Counted from the first letter of the stretch, positions 32,673 through 41,497 are shown. The stretch: DNA of 57,465 nt from an uncultured Ruminococcus sp. (GCA_902786965.1 CADAEJ010000008.1:1-57465), one strand, 5' to 3'. The notes: a model not told the origin generated them from the sequence alone. Numbers and translations: made by a program.

Positions 32673-35606
32673 TTAAAAGCTTGACTTTTCAATTTCATCT
32701 ACGATAGACTGCTTGCGGATAAAGCGTATCTGCGGCAGGGTGACGAGCAGTATCATCACAAGATAGAGCGCAAAGATCACAGCTATCGTGCGCACAAGGT
32801 GATAGTCATACAGGTTTTGAAAATATGGTATATGATCTGTCCACTCGTGGTCTTCGTGGTTCCAAATCTCTGAGCGGAACATTCGCAATACATAGTCAAA
32901 AAGCTTCTGGCACACAGCAACGGGGATCATCGAAAGTGCTGCGCCAACTATCGGGTAGATGATATTCTGCCGCCATATCATAAACAGTATCTGCCGAGTT
33001 GACATACCGCAGGCACGCAGCATTGCGAATTTGCCCGAGCGCATACGAATATCGGTGTACAGGCTTATGGCTATCATCACGGCGGCGATGAGGGTGAGAA
33101 TTATCATCATACAGTAGTAGACAGACATTATTTTATGACTTCCACGGTCCATATTTGCGCTGATCTCGGCGGTCGAGCTTGTGCCCATACCTCTTGCGCC
33201 CGACATTGTGCTGTACCAGTATTCATCGGCTTTTGCGATGTATGACTCGTCCTTGACCTTCATACTGACCTGCGTGAGATTTCGGTCGGGAAGCCCCCAG
33301 GCTTTGAAGGAATCAAGCGAGCAGAACACGTTAAGACCGTAGTTTCCGCTTGCGGCAAAGGTCATATACCTTTTTGCCTCGTCGCTGTCAAGGACAAGTA
33401 TCGCACCGACCTTGACGGGCAGATCCTTGCGCCTGCCGACTGCGTAAGAGGTCAGCGGGACGATGTTTCCGCTTTCGGACGGGACATTCTTTTTATAGAC
33501 AGGCTCGCCCAGCTTTGACGGGTCGGGCTTGTCAAAGTCAAGGCTCTCCTCGGTGTCATTAAGCCGGATATCCGAAAGGGGCAGAGTGTCGCCGACATCG
33601 AAAAGACCAAGGTATTTATCCTTGCTTGTCTTTGTCATTACCAGCAGCACCTCGCTGCCGTCACGCAGCTTGTCAAGGTTTATCTCGCCGCGCTCGGTGT
33701 ACTGCCGCAGCTTTTCAAATTCTTCGTCAAAAAACGCGACGCTCGGGCAGGAGCAGATAAGATCGGTCTTGTCATAGCCTATTCTCTCAACGGCAGCGTC
33801 CTCCGCCTCTTTAAGCGCTCGGTCAAGTTTGCCTGCGGCGGAAGGGTCAACATCGGTGTGAGCACGAACATCATAGTCTTCAAGTGCGCTCAAGGCTTTT
33901 TTATCAAGCGAGCCTTGTGCAAAAGTCAGCCTTGTTGAACGGTTGACCGCTCTGCCGTAGATATCCTTGACAAAGCTTTGATCTTTGAGCTGCTTATAGG
34001 CGCTTTGGCTCACGCCGTTATCATGGTGGTTTTCAATATTGAAAATGTACATTCCGCCGCTGCCCGAACGCTCGGCATTGTAGTCCCAATAGGCAAGACC
34101 GCTTTGCTCTTTCTGCCATTTCAGCTCGTTGTTCTCCTTGTCGGTGAGGGCGCAGAAGTAGGTATACCCGAACAGCGCCACTCCCATAACAAGCACGCTG
34201 ACCACGGCTATACGCACGTTGTGCAGCTTTATGCGGCGTATGAGCAGCCGCTTCCAGCTGCGGTATCTGCCCGCAGGCTTTGCTTTTGCGTGCCTGCGTG
34301 TGCGCACTTTCTGCGGTGCAAAAAGCTGTATCGGTGTTTTGCTGTTGACGCTGCACGCGGCATGGAAAACGGCAAGCTCGACACATATCAGCACGGCGGC
34401 AGAGGACAGGATGAACGGGTCATATGTCACCTCGGTTACATATTTATGTACTGTAAATCCGTATTGCAGCTTGAGGTCGTACAGGCGGTCAAGCAGGTCA
34501 ATCATACCGATATGCGCAAGGCTTCCAAGTCCCAGTCCTATGGCTATACCAGCAAGCGCTGTCAGCGTGAAATCACAGAAGATGTAAAGCTTCAGCGAGG
34601 TTTGCCCAAGTCCAAGGCTGCGCAGCACGGCGAAGTTTTCCTGCTTATCCTGTATGATGTTTTTCGTAATGCCGATGACCGACATGATGACGATGATGAA
34701 GATGATGACGGTGAGCAAGGGCATAAGTATCTGTGAATAAAAATCCTTTACGGTGTCATCGTTCTCAACGGCATCGCTTACGGTCGAAAACCTTGTTTCA
34801 GCGCCGATCCTGTCTGCGCCGAGGATATGCATATAGGTCACCACTCTGCCGCTTGCATTACTGCTCCACACCATTGTATCTTCGGCATATTCCAGCACCC
34901 TGCTGTAAAGATCGTTTTTGACCGTCTGCTTTGTCAGGTCGGTCTGTATGAATGCAGAAACAAGCTCGCTTTTGAAGATGTCATTCTGCGAGATATGAAA
35001 GTAAACGCTTGGCATATCGTATTCTTTTTCAGCGTAGGGATATCTGTACCAGCCGCCTGCGGATGATGGATCTTTCTCCTCAAATACACCGCATAGAGTG
35101 TACTGCTTATCGGCAAGATGTTTTCCGTCTGCGGAAAAAAGTGATATGCTCACCTTTGCGCCAGGGTATGGGGCGATGCCAAAGCCCTTTGCGGTCGAAA
35201 CGTCCATAGCGACCTCGTCAGCTTTTTCGGGGTAACGTCCGCGCGTGCAGGTCATATGGTAAATATCCTGTGCCTGGTTGTCCTCAAACGCGGCGGCATT
35301 GAATTTTGCACCGCCTGCATTCTGCACATATCCAAGCTCAAATTGCAGTCCTGCTTTCTCGACCGTTTCATCCTGCCTGATCCTTTCGGCAGTTTTCAGG
35401 GAGATGTTGTGGGCGGCATTATCATAGTTGCCAAGCAGACGCAGCTCCTCCTCGAACACGGCTTGCTTTTCACTGCGCACCAAAAGCGCCGTGCAGCAGA
35501 GCGCACCCACGCCAAGCACCAGCGTCAGCATAAGCGTGAACAAGCGCCGTTTGTGGTGCAGCCAGTATTTGAATGACATTTTTGTGAGCAGTTTTATCAT
35601 TTTCAT
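32673..35606 (-). CDS. FtsX-family ABC transporter permease
   Basis: A 977-residue permease. The N-terminus MKMIKLLTKMSFKYWLHHKR precedes TM1, a large extracytoplasmic domain (about 50-290), three TM segments, a basic linker, TM5, a second extracytoplasmic domain (about 500-830) and three TM segments ending QIRFIRKQSIVDEI. ATG 35606 is preferred because AAAGGG is eight bases upstream; GTG 35615 overlaps the sigma stop. Its start closely resembles the segment where the permease begins in the sigma-permease fusion at 15.97 kb (TRFTFKYWSKHKK), so the two loci are paralogous. Confidence 0.92.
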   Translation of the reverse strand: MKMIKLLTKMSFKYWLHHKRRLFTLMLTLVLGVGALCCTALLVRSEKQAVFEEELRLLGNYDNAAHNISLKTAERIRQDETVEKAGLQFELGYVQNAGGAKFNAAAFEDNQAQDIYHMTCTRGRYPEKADEVAMDVSTAKGFGIAPYPGAKVSISLFSADGKHLADKQYTLCGVFEEKDPSSAGGWYRYPYAEKEYDMPSVYFHISQNDIFKSELVSAFIQTDLTKQTVKNDLYSRVLEYAEDTMVWSSNASGRVVTYMHILGADRIGAETRFSTVSDAVENDDTVKDFYSQILMPLLTVIIFIIVIMSVIGITKNIIQDKQENFAVLRSLGLGQTSLKLYIFCDFTLTALAGIAIGLGLGSLAHIGMIDLLDRLYDLKLQYGFTVHKYVTEVTYDPFILSSAAVLICVELAVFHAACSVNSKTPIQLFAPQKVRTRRHAKAKPAGRYRSWKRLLIRRIKLHNVRIAVVSVLVMGVALFGYTYFCALTDKENNELKWQKEQSGLAYWDYNAERSGSGGMYIFNIENHHDNGVSQSAYKQLKDQSFVKDIYGRAVNRSTRLTFAQGSLDKKALSALEDYDVRAHTDVDPSAAGKLDRALKEAEDAAVERIGYDKTDLICSCPSVAFFDEEFEKLRQYTERGEINLDKLRDGSEVLLVMTKTSKDKYLGLFDVGDTLPLSDIRLNDTEESLDFDKPDPSKLGEPVYKKNVPSESGNIVPLTSYAVGRRKDLPVKVGAILVLDSDEAKRYMTFAASGNYGLNVFCSLDSFKAWGLPDRNLTQVSMKVKDESYIAKADEYWYSTMSGARGMGTSSTAEISANMDRGSHKIMSVYYCMMIILTLIAAVMIAISLYTDIRMRSGKFAMLRACGMSTRQILFMIWRQNIIYPIVGAALSMIPVAVCQKLFDYVLRMFRSEIWNHEDHEWTDHIPYFQNLYDYHLVRTIAVIFALYLVMILLVTLPQIRFIRKQSIVDEIEKSSF

Positions 35607-35611
35607 ATATC

Positions 35612-37348
35612 TCACCCTTTCCCCTGCGGCGCTCTTGCGTTTGAGATATCAAGTGTGATACTGATGCTGCGATCGGCTGTTTTGCCGCAAGCCTCGTTTT
35701 TCAGCTTGAAGCTTATTTTTATATTCACTCTGCTGCAATCGCTTGGGATAGCTGTTATACCGATCCTTGCGCTGTTTGCCTGCTGCGAGGGGGTGCGGTT
35801 CACATCAAATCTGATGCAGTATTTTTCTGTGCTGCCTGTTGTATGTTTTTCGCCGTTGACAGACATCGGACAGGGTATGCTTTTACCTGTTTCGTTTTGC
35901 AGCACGCTGACCTCAAAATACATACCGTCAGTATCCTGCAAAATGTTTATATCGGGGAAAAGGGTCATATCTATCTTGTCAGTCCCGTTGTATCGGGCGT
36001 TAAGATCAATGTCCTCTGCGGTGAATGACTGCGCGGTGTTACCGTTTGTCTGCTTATGCAGATAAAAAAGCTTTTGCGCTGCAAGGTCGGCAGATTTGAT
36101 ACGATGGGAGCGCATATCGTCAAGAATAAAGCGCCCCTGCTCGGGGTCGGTATACTCGATACAGATGAACTTATCCGAGTTTGCCTTGGGAAGATACAGT
36201 CTGTACACCGAATGACGATGCGTTTGCTTATCGCTCGTGCAGTACAGCTTTACCTGCATATCAAGGTCTTTATAGAAGTGTGTCATACAGGTCTGCCCTG
36301 CCTCGCTGTCGGTATCTTTGAGGGTGATCTTCCAGTTTTTGCGGTCTGAAAGCAGCAGCTGTGAAAGTCCGTAGTCATACATCTGCCCCTGCTCGATGTC
36401 TTCGTGATCGGTGTCAACAAGCAGCTCGGGCTTTGATGAACTGACGGTCTGCACAAGGAGCTGCGCATCGGGACTGGTTTCAAAACGGTAGTCAAAGCTT
36501 TTGCCTTTGAGCCTTTCAAGCAGATCTGCTGCCTCCTGCGAATTTGGATCGGTCTGCGAAACTATCGTGTTTTGCGGTCGGTAGTCGCCGCAGCTGTCAA
36601 AGTCATGCAGAGCTATCGGCACACCAAGCGCGAGCGCTGCGGACACGCCCACGGCTGCGAGCCTTACGGAAAAGCCTGCTGCGGCGACCGATGCGGTGCC
36701 TGTGCTGACTGCGGCACGGCTGCTTTCAAACGCGGCATTTATTACTGCTCCAATAGGAACGGCGCACAGCGCACTTGTGTTTTTGCTGAGCTTTTTAAGC
36801 TTTGAGGCAAGCTTTTTGCGGGCTGCATACAGTCGCTGTTTTGCGGTATTCTCTTTGAGACCCAGTGCCTTTGCGACCTCGGCTACGCTTAACTGCTCAA
36901 AATAATACATTATTATTGCGCTGCGTGTTTCGGGCTTGAGGCTGTCTATTGCCTCGCGCAGCAGCTGCTTTGTTTCCTCGTTTTCAATATAGTCGCTCGG
37001 TATCATTACAGGCTCGCTCAATGCGGCATTTTCAACTGTGCGGTCTAATTCTTCACAGCTGTCAAAGTGTGCTTTTTCACTCTCGGAGTTCAGATAGTCC
37101 GTACACTTGCGGTATGCTATGGAGTACAGCCACGAGCCGAATGACTCGGGACAATGCAGGTCAGAAAGCTTTTCGATAGCGGTCAGAAAGGTGTCGGAAA
37201 CGATGTCTTCTGATGCAGCTTGTGATGACACATTTTTGCGCACAAAGAACCATATGCGGCCGCGGTACTGACGGTAAAGCTTTTCTATCGCTTCCTTATC
37301 CCCTGTTTGCGCCGCTTTGACTGTCCCGGCAAGCTCGGTCTTCTTCAT
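35612..37348 (-). CDS. Membrane-anchored ECF sigma factor with C-terminal extracytoplasmic domain
   Basis: 578 residues. Region 2 spans about 13-85 (AIEKLYRQYRGRIWFFV, SEDIVSDTFLTAIEKL, GSWLYSIAYRKCTDYL). Region 4 spans about 127-183 (KPETRSAIIMYYFEQLS, ALGLKENTAKQRLYAARKKL). A TM helix is at about 224-247, then about 330 extracytoplasmic residues. The conserved connector VPIGAVINAAFES matches VPLGAVMNAAFES in the 26-27.6 kb paralogue. ATG 37348 follows GGGGAG by about nine bases. The permease gene begins right after it. Inference: a one-protein transmembrane signalling sigma factor whose outer domain senses something handled by the transporter. Confidence 0.9.
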   Translation of the reverse strand: MKKTELAGTVKAAQTGDKEAIEKLYRQYRGRIWFFVRKNVSSQAASEDIVSDTFLTAIEKLSDLHCPESFGSWLYSIAYRKCTDYLNSESEKAHFDSCEELDRTVENAALSEPVMIPSDYIENEETKQLLREAIDSLKPETRSAIIMYYFEQLSVAEVAKALGLKENTAKQRLYAARKKLASKLKKLSKNTSALCAVPIGAVINAAFESSRAAVSTGTASVAAAGFSVRLAAVGVSAALALGVPIALHDFDSCGDYRPQNTIVSQTDPNSQEAADLLERLKGKSFDYRFETSPDAQLLVQTVSSSKPELLVDTDHEDIEQGQMYDYGLSQLLLSDRKNWKITLKDTDSEAGQTCMTHFYKDLDMQVKLYCTSDKQTHRHSVYRLYLPKANSDKFICIEYTDPEQGRFILDDMRSHRIKSADLAAQKLFYLHKQTNGNTAQSFTAEDIDLNARYNGTDKIDMTLFPDINILQDTDGMYFEVSVLQNETGKSIPCPMSVNGEKHTTGSTEKYCIRFDVNRTPSQQANSARIGITAIPSDCSRVNIKISFKLKNEACGKTADRSISITLDISNARAPQGKG

Positions 37349-37475
37349 CGCTCTCACTCCCCTTTCCGATGGTTTTCATAACTTTTTTGTCTACCTTTTC
37401 AAGTCCGCAGGATTCTTGCAGGCAGCGTTTGTACATCTGTGCAAGTATGTTTTTTATAAGCTCGTTCAGTTCCAT
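37296..37475 (-). CDS. Small protein overlapping the sigma start (59 aa)
   Basis: The product begins MELNELIKNILAQMYKRC and contains VDKKVMKTI; it is clearly related to the 56-residue protein at 27.57-27.74 kb. It overlaps the sigma start by 53 bases. It lies directly downstream of the candidate ECF promoter. No metal ligands or membrane segment are seen. Conserved order and overlap make it a real gene of unknown role, perhaps a cytosolic partner of the sigma domain. Confidence 0.75.
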   Translation of the reverse strand: MELNELIKNILAQMYKRCLQESCGLEKVDKKVMKTIGKGSESDEEDRACRDSQSGANRG

Positions 37476-37510
37476 ATGCACCACACCCTTATGCTTCCCG
37501 TTATACTCTC

Positions 37511-37542
37511 TATATATTAGACGGAAAAGCCGCCGCGAGGTT
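37511..37542 (-). promoter_or_regulatory. Candidate autoregulated ECF promoter
   Basis: On the minus strand CTAAC (-35 core AAC, 37542-37540), 16 bp, then CGTCTAATATA (from 37523). AAC-N16-CGTC matches the general ECF sigma pattern and lies about 35 bases before the small ORF. No good housekeeping promoter was found for this operon. Confidence 0.55.
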
Positions 37543-37639
37543 AGGAAAAACTTTTGTGTTCAAATAGATTTTGCAGCGGCTGATGATAACATCTGTCACA
37601 GATGGAAACGAGGATCTGAACGAATATAAGATGCTGCAA

Positions 37640-37679
37640 AACACAAACCACCCCGGAGTTTATGCTCTGGGGCGGTGTT
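37640..37679 (-). terminator. Terminator of the chromate transporter pair
   Basis: CCACCCCGGAG and CTCTGGGGCGG form a long stem; on the minus strand GGTTTGTGTTTTGC follows. Confidence 0.65.
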
Positions 37680-37697
37680 AGTTTCATAAGTCATATG

Positions 37698-38264
37698 CTA
37701 CAAATCAAGGCTATAGCCTGCGCCGATGCCGACGGCAGCTGACAGCACTATTATCTTTATCGGGTTCACCTTTTTAAAGACAAGAACTGCCGATACGGCA
37801 AAGATGCCCAAAAACACCCAGAAAGATGCCTGCGCGAACCTGTCCGCCTGCAAGCCGCTTGGGAAGAATACCGTTCGTCCGACGGAAAGGAACGCTGCGC
37901 CGATCATTCCCACGACGGCAGGCTTCAAGCCCGACATCACGGAATCGACTGCCTTGCTGCTTTTGAATCTCTGATAGCATTTTGCGATGATAAGTATGAT
38001 GACAAATGACGGAAGCACCACCCCGAGAGTCGCAATCACCGCACCGAGCAAGCCGCCTGTTTTCATTCCGACAAATGTAGCCATATTCACCGCAAGCGGC
38101 CCGGGGGTACTCTCGCTGAGCGCCACGAAATCGACAAGCTCGGGCTGCGAAAGCCAACTGTGCTGCTCGGCTTCATACTGTATCATAGCTATCATCGAGT
38201 ATCCGCCGCCAAAGGTGAACGCACCGATCTTCATAAAAGTGAGGAACAGTTCAAGCAGTATCAT
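37698..38264 (-). CDS. Chromate transporter family protein, second half-size subunit
   Basis: 188 residues with about five TM segments and the CHR-domain features FLTFMKIGAFTFGGGYSMI, ALSESTPGPLAVNMATFVG and GLKPAVVGMIGAAF. It overlaps its partner by 14 bases. Short CHR proteins occur as pairs that form one transporter, a proton-driven exporter of chromate or similar oxyanions in characterised members. The real substrate here is unknown. Confidence 0.9.
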   Translation of the reverse strand: MILLELFLTFMKIGAFTFGGGYSMIAMIQYEAEQHSWLSQPELVDFVALSESTPGPLAVNMATFVGMKTGGLLGAVIATLGVVLPSFVIILIIAKCYQRFKSSKAVDSVMSGLKPAVVGMIGAAFLSVGRTVFFPSGLQADRFAQASFWVFLGIFAVSAVLVFKKVNPIKIIVLSAAVGIGAGYSLDL

Positions 38265-38808
38265 CGCTATGCCCCTTTCTTATCAGAAGCGGCCACAGCA
38301 AGCCGAACAGACCGCAGCCTATGATGACAAAGACGGCATCTGCTTTTACAAACGCCGTAAGCACAAGGACGGCTGCCATTATGAAATATGAAAAGCCGTT
38401 TTTCTTTGATGCCTTGAACATCATCCACAGCGCTTTAAGGATCAGTGCGAGTACGGCTGCGCGGATACCCATAAAGGCGTACTGGACAGCTCTGACGCTC
38501 TGAAATTCGGTAAGGACGAGTGAGATAAGCGATATGATAAGAAACGACGGGAGCACCACTCCGAGCGTCGCAAGAGCAGCACCGACGGATCCGCCTGTGC
38601 GCGAGCCAACAAATGTCGCTGCGTTTATTGCTATCGGTCCGGGCGTTGATTCTGCTATCGCAACGATCTCAAGTATGTCCTGCTCTTTCATCCACTTTTT
38701 ATTCTCACAGACCTCACGCTGTATCAGCGGTATCATTGCATAGCCTCCGCCGAATGTGAAAGCGCCGATCTTCATAAATGTCAAAAACAGATCAAGATTT
38801 TTATGCAC
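38251..38808 (-). CDS. Chromate transporter family protein, first half-size subunit
   Basis: 185 residues, with FLTFMKIGAFTFGGGYAMIP, AIAESTPGPIAINAATFVG and MGIRAAVLALILKAL. GTG 38808 follows GGGGTGA. It is paired with the overlapping second CHR gene. Confidence 0.9.
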   Translation of the reverse strand: MHKNLDLFLTFMKIGAFTFGGGYAMIPLIQREVCENKKWMKEQDILEIVAIAESTPGPIAINAATFVGSRTGGSVGAALATLGVVLPSFLIISLISLVLTEFQSVRAVQYAFMGIRAAVLALILKALWMMFKASKKNGFSYFIMAAVLVLTAFVKADAVFVIIGCGLFGLLWPLLIRKGHSDDTA

Positions 38809-38827
38809 TTTATCACCCCACAGCTAC

Positions 38828-38857
38828 ATTATACAATATCCCGTGCAGGCTTGTCAA
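38828..38857 (-). promoter_or_regulatory. Promoter of the chromate transporter pair
   Basis: On the minus strand TTGACA (38857-38852), 18 bp, TATAAT (38833-38828). Confidence 0.78.
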
Positions 38858-38862
38858 TCACA

Positions 38863-38900
38863 AAAGGGAGGCTGCCGTGTTACCGAACAGTCTCCCTTTC
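38863..38900 (-). terminator. Terminator of the P-type ATPase operon
   Basis: AAAGGGAGGCTG and CAGTCTCCCTTT form an imperfect 12-bp stem; on the minus strand it is followed by TTTTGTG. Confidence 0.7.
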
Positions 38901-38942
38901 GATTAGTATTATCGCTATTCTGACAGCTTTCGCTGCTTATGT

Positions 38943-41030
38943 TTACTGCGCATTGTCCTCAAGATAATTTTTCATGCTTGCAAGTGAGATAGCTACTGTC
39001 GATGAATTGTGCAAAAGTGCAGACATCGCAGGGGTAATTATCCCGCTTGCACCCAGCAGCATAAGTGCGGCATTAAATCCGATGATCCTGCGGTAGTTGC
39101 TGCCGATGCGCTTCATCATTCCCTCGCTGACCTTACGCAGCGTAACCAGGCAGAAAAGATCCTGCGCGGAAATGGTTATATCAGCTATCTCCTTTGCGAT
39201 AGCTGCACCCGTGCTTATGGCTATGCCTGCGTCAGCCTCTGAAAGTGCGGGCGAGTCGTTCACTCCGTCGCCTATCATTATGACCTTGCAGCCCTTTTGC
39301 CGTTCGCCTTTTATAAAGCTTGCCTTGTCCTCGGGAAGCACCTCGTAGTGAAAATCGTCGATACCGACTGCTGCTGCGACCGAGCGTGCGGTACGTTCGC
39401 TGTCGCCTGTCATCATCACGACATTTTTAATTCCCAGCGTGTGCAGATCCTTTATCACCTGCGCAGCCTCATCTCTCAGCGGATCCTCGATACAGATGAC
39501 TGCCGCAAGGATCCCGCCGACTGCAAGATACAGGTGCGAATACTGCGAGGGAAGATCATCGAACCTTTGCTGCTCCTGCTCGGGAACAACACAGCATTCG
39601 TCCTCGAATATAAAATGATAGCTTCCGATGACCGCTTTTTTACCGTCTACCGTACTTGAGATACCGTGTGCGACCACATACTCCACGGTGGAGTGTCTTT
39701 CCTCGTGGTCAAGACCGCGCAGCTTTGCCTCCTCAACGACTGCGTTTGCGATAGAGTGGGGGTAATGCTCCTCCAGGCAGGCTGCAAGCCGCAGCATTTC
39801 GCTTTCGTCGTTTCCGCCAAAGGTGACTACCTGTGCGACTCTTGGTGAGGAATGTGTCAGGGTGCCTGTCTTGTCAAAGACTATGGTATCCGCCTGCGCC
39901 ACAGCTTCAAGGAACTTCCCGCCCTTGACTGTAATGCCCTTTGCGGTACACTCGCGCATTGCGCTTATCACCGAGATCGGCATTGCCAGCTTCAGTGCAC
40001 ACGAAAAATCTACCATCAGTATAGACATAGCCTTCATCGCATTTCGTGTGAGAAGATATGTCATCACCGTTGCACCGAGGCAATACGGCACAAGCTTGTC
40101 CGCAAGTGTTGAGGCTTTGCTCTCGGCGGCGGATTTCAGCTTTTCGGATTCCTCTATCATCTTTACGATCCTGTCGTATTTACCGCTGCCCGAGATCTTA
40201 TCGGTTTTTATAACAAGGCTGCCGTCCTCAACGACCGTACCTGCGTAGACATAGCTGCCTTTGGTTTTGTGGACCGGCAGGCTTTCACCCGTCAGCGACG
40301 ACTGGTTTATTGCTGCCTCGCCCGATACAACGATACTGTCCAGCGGTATCATACTGCCCGTGCGCACTACCAGCTCATCACCCTTTTTTACCTCGCTCAC
40401 AGGTACGAGAACGTCACCGTTTTCGCTGTGCAGCCACACTTTGTCAACTCCCAGTGACATCACGCTTGCAAGCTCGTCCACCGACTTTCTGTGTGTCCAG
40501 TCCTCGAGCATCTCGCCGACACTGAGCATGAACATCACCGATGCGGCTGTTTTCTGTTCACGCCGCAAAAGCGATACGGTTATTGCAGCAGCATCAAGCA
40601 CGCTGACCTCGAGCCTTCCCTTTGAGAGTGAACGAAGCGCCTGCTTAACGTATTTAAGTGCGTGAAAGATACTCAGCGCAAACCTTATTGGTGCAGGCAG
40701 CAGCAAGCTCCTTGCATAACGCATGGCTATGGCATTTACCAGTTTGTTCTCAAACTCCCTGTCAAGCTCCCTGCCTGTATGCTCGGGAACAAGTGCTATG
40801 GCGTGCTTGTCCTCATATGAAAACCTTGCAAGTGCAGCTGTGACAACCCGGCGTTTGCCGCTGTAACAGATCACCGCATCACCCGTCCTGTCATACACCT
40901 TCACTGTCTTTACAAACGGCTTTGAACGCAGGTAGTATTCAAGGATATCCGCCTGTCGCATGGTCATATAAGGGCGCATGATGTGTACCCTTATACGTCC
41001 CTTGCTTTCATGTAAAACGCTGCATCTCAT
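38943..41030 (-). CDS. P1B-type heavy-metal ATPase with SCA motif (P1B-6/FezB-like)
   Basis: 695 residues. The N-terminal 100 residues form an HMA-like fold without a CxxC motif. TGES is at about 247, the phosphorylation motif DKTGTLT at about 386, and MIGDGVNDSPAL lies in the hinge. The transmembrane metal site reads DFSCALKLAMP near 343 in place of the usual CPC. As I recall, SCA defines the P1B-6 group, which includes FezB of ferrosomes, iron-phosphate storage compartments. The start overlaps the stop of the small DUF6110-like gene (TAATG). A GTTAG-N6-CTAAC box and a Fur-like palindrome lie at the operon promoter, which supports an iron role. Other metals (Mn) are not excluded. Confidence 0.85.
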   Translation of the reverse strand: MRCSVLHESKGRIRVHIMRPYMTMRQADILEYYLRSKPFVKTVKVYDRTGDAVICYSGKRRVVTAALARFSYEDKHAIALVPEHTGRELDREFENKLVNAIAMRYARSLLLPAPIRFALSIFHALKYVKQALRSLSKGRLEVSVLDAAAITVSLLRREQKTAASVMFMLSVGEMLEDWTHRKSVDELASVMSLGVDKVWLHSENGDVLVPVSEVKKGDELVVRTGSMIPLDSIVVSGEAAINQSSLTGESLPVHKTKGSYVYAGTVVEDGSLVIKTDKISGSGKYDRIVKMIEESEKLKSAAESKASTLADKLVPYCLGATVMTYLLTRNAMKAMSILMVDFSCALKLAMPISVISAMRECTAKGITVKGGKFLEAVAQADTIVFDKTGTLTHSSPRVAQVVTFGGNDESEMLRLAACLEEHYPHSIANAVVEEAKLRGLDHEERHSTVEYVVAHGISSTVDGKKAVIGSYHFIFEDECCVVPEQEQQRFDDLPSQYSHLYLAVGGILAAVICIEDPLRDEAAQVIKDLHTLGIKNVVMMTGDSERTARSVAAAVGIDDFHYEVLPEDKASFIKGERQKGCKVIMIGDGVNDSPALSEADAGIAISTGAAIAKEIADITISAQDLFCLVTLRKVSEGMMKRIGSNYRRIIGFNAALMLLGASGIITPAMSALLHNSSTVAISLASMKNYLEDNAQ

Positions 41031-41305
41031 TACTTTTCAGCTTCGCTTTCGTCCTCAATGACCTCGCGCTTTGCCTCCTGTGCGACACGCTTTTGCTCAT
41101 TGAGCTGCTTTGCATCAGCAACGATGTCGCCGCAGCCCTCACGGACCTTTGTAACATCGGTCATAACGCTGTCTTTTGCGCGGATAGCTGCTGCTGCGGT
41201 GTGAACATAGACCTTTCTTGCTTCCTTGCTTCCAAGGAGCTTGAAGCCCAGAGAACCGAACACCACGCCTCCCACAAATACTGCTGCATTTTTCACAAAA
41301 CTCAT
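41030..41305 (-). CDS. Small membrane-anchored protein, DUF6110-like, partner of the P1B ATPase
   Basis: 91 residues: one hydrophobic N-terminal helix with repeated Gly (VKNAAVFVGGVVFGSLGFKLL), then a charged helical tail (KQLNEQKRVAQEAKREVIEDESEAEK). I associate this layout with DUF6110 proteins, often found beside iron-related P-type ATPases (from memory). ATG 41305 is preferred for AAAGG about nine bases upstream. It is translationally coupled to the ATPase and transcribed from the metal-box promoter. Confidence 0.72.
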   Translation of the reverse strand: MSFVKNAAVFVGGVVFGSLGFKLLGSKEARKVYVHTAAAAIRAKDSVMTDVTKVREGCGDIVADAKQLNEQKRVAQEAKREVIEDESEAEK

Positions 41306-41376
41306 AGTGACCATCCTTTCCATGAATAGATTTTTTGTTCGGCAAAGCTTGATCTTACGCCGTTTGAAAACAATTA

Positions 41377-41392
41377 GTTAGTCGAGGCTAAC
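41377..41392. promoter_or_regulatory. Metal-box palindrome 1 (GTTAG-N6-CTAAC)
   Basis: GTTAGTCGAGGCTAAC lies about 40 bases downstream of the -10 of the P1B ATPase operon. It shares arm sequence and spacing with sites at 47619, 48406, 48477 and 48595. Confidence 0.65.
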
Positions 41393-41421
41393 TCTTGCCT
41401 TTAAAAATGGCAGCGCCTTGC

Positions 41422-41460
41422 TGCTAAAATTATTTTAGCACTATTTCCGTCTAATGTCAA
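41422..41460 (-). promoter_or_regulatory. Promoter of the DUF6110-like / P1B ATPase operon with overlapping palindrome
   Basis: On the minus strand TTGACA (41460-41455), 17 bp, TAAAAT (41437-41432). The -10 lies inside a perfect 9-1-9 palindrome TGCTAAAATTATTTTAGCA (41422-41440), the geometry of a Fur-family operator, which would block polymerase directly. Confidence 0.75.
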
Positions 41461-41497
41461 TAGCAAGGTCTGCGCAATATTTGGGTGAGAGGAGGGA

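Noticed and set aside
34667-34720. GATGA-like low-complexity run in the permease gene
   Set aside because: It encodes a normal hydrophobic TM segment (Ile/Val-rich) in the minus-strand permease.
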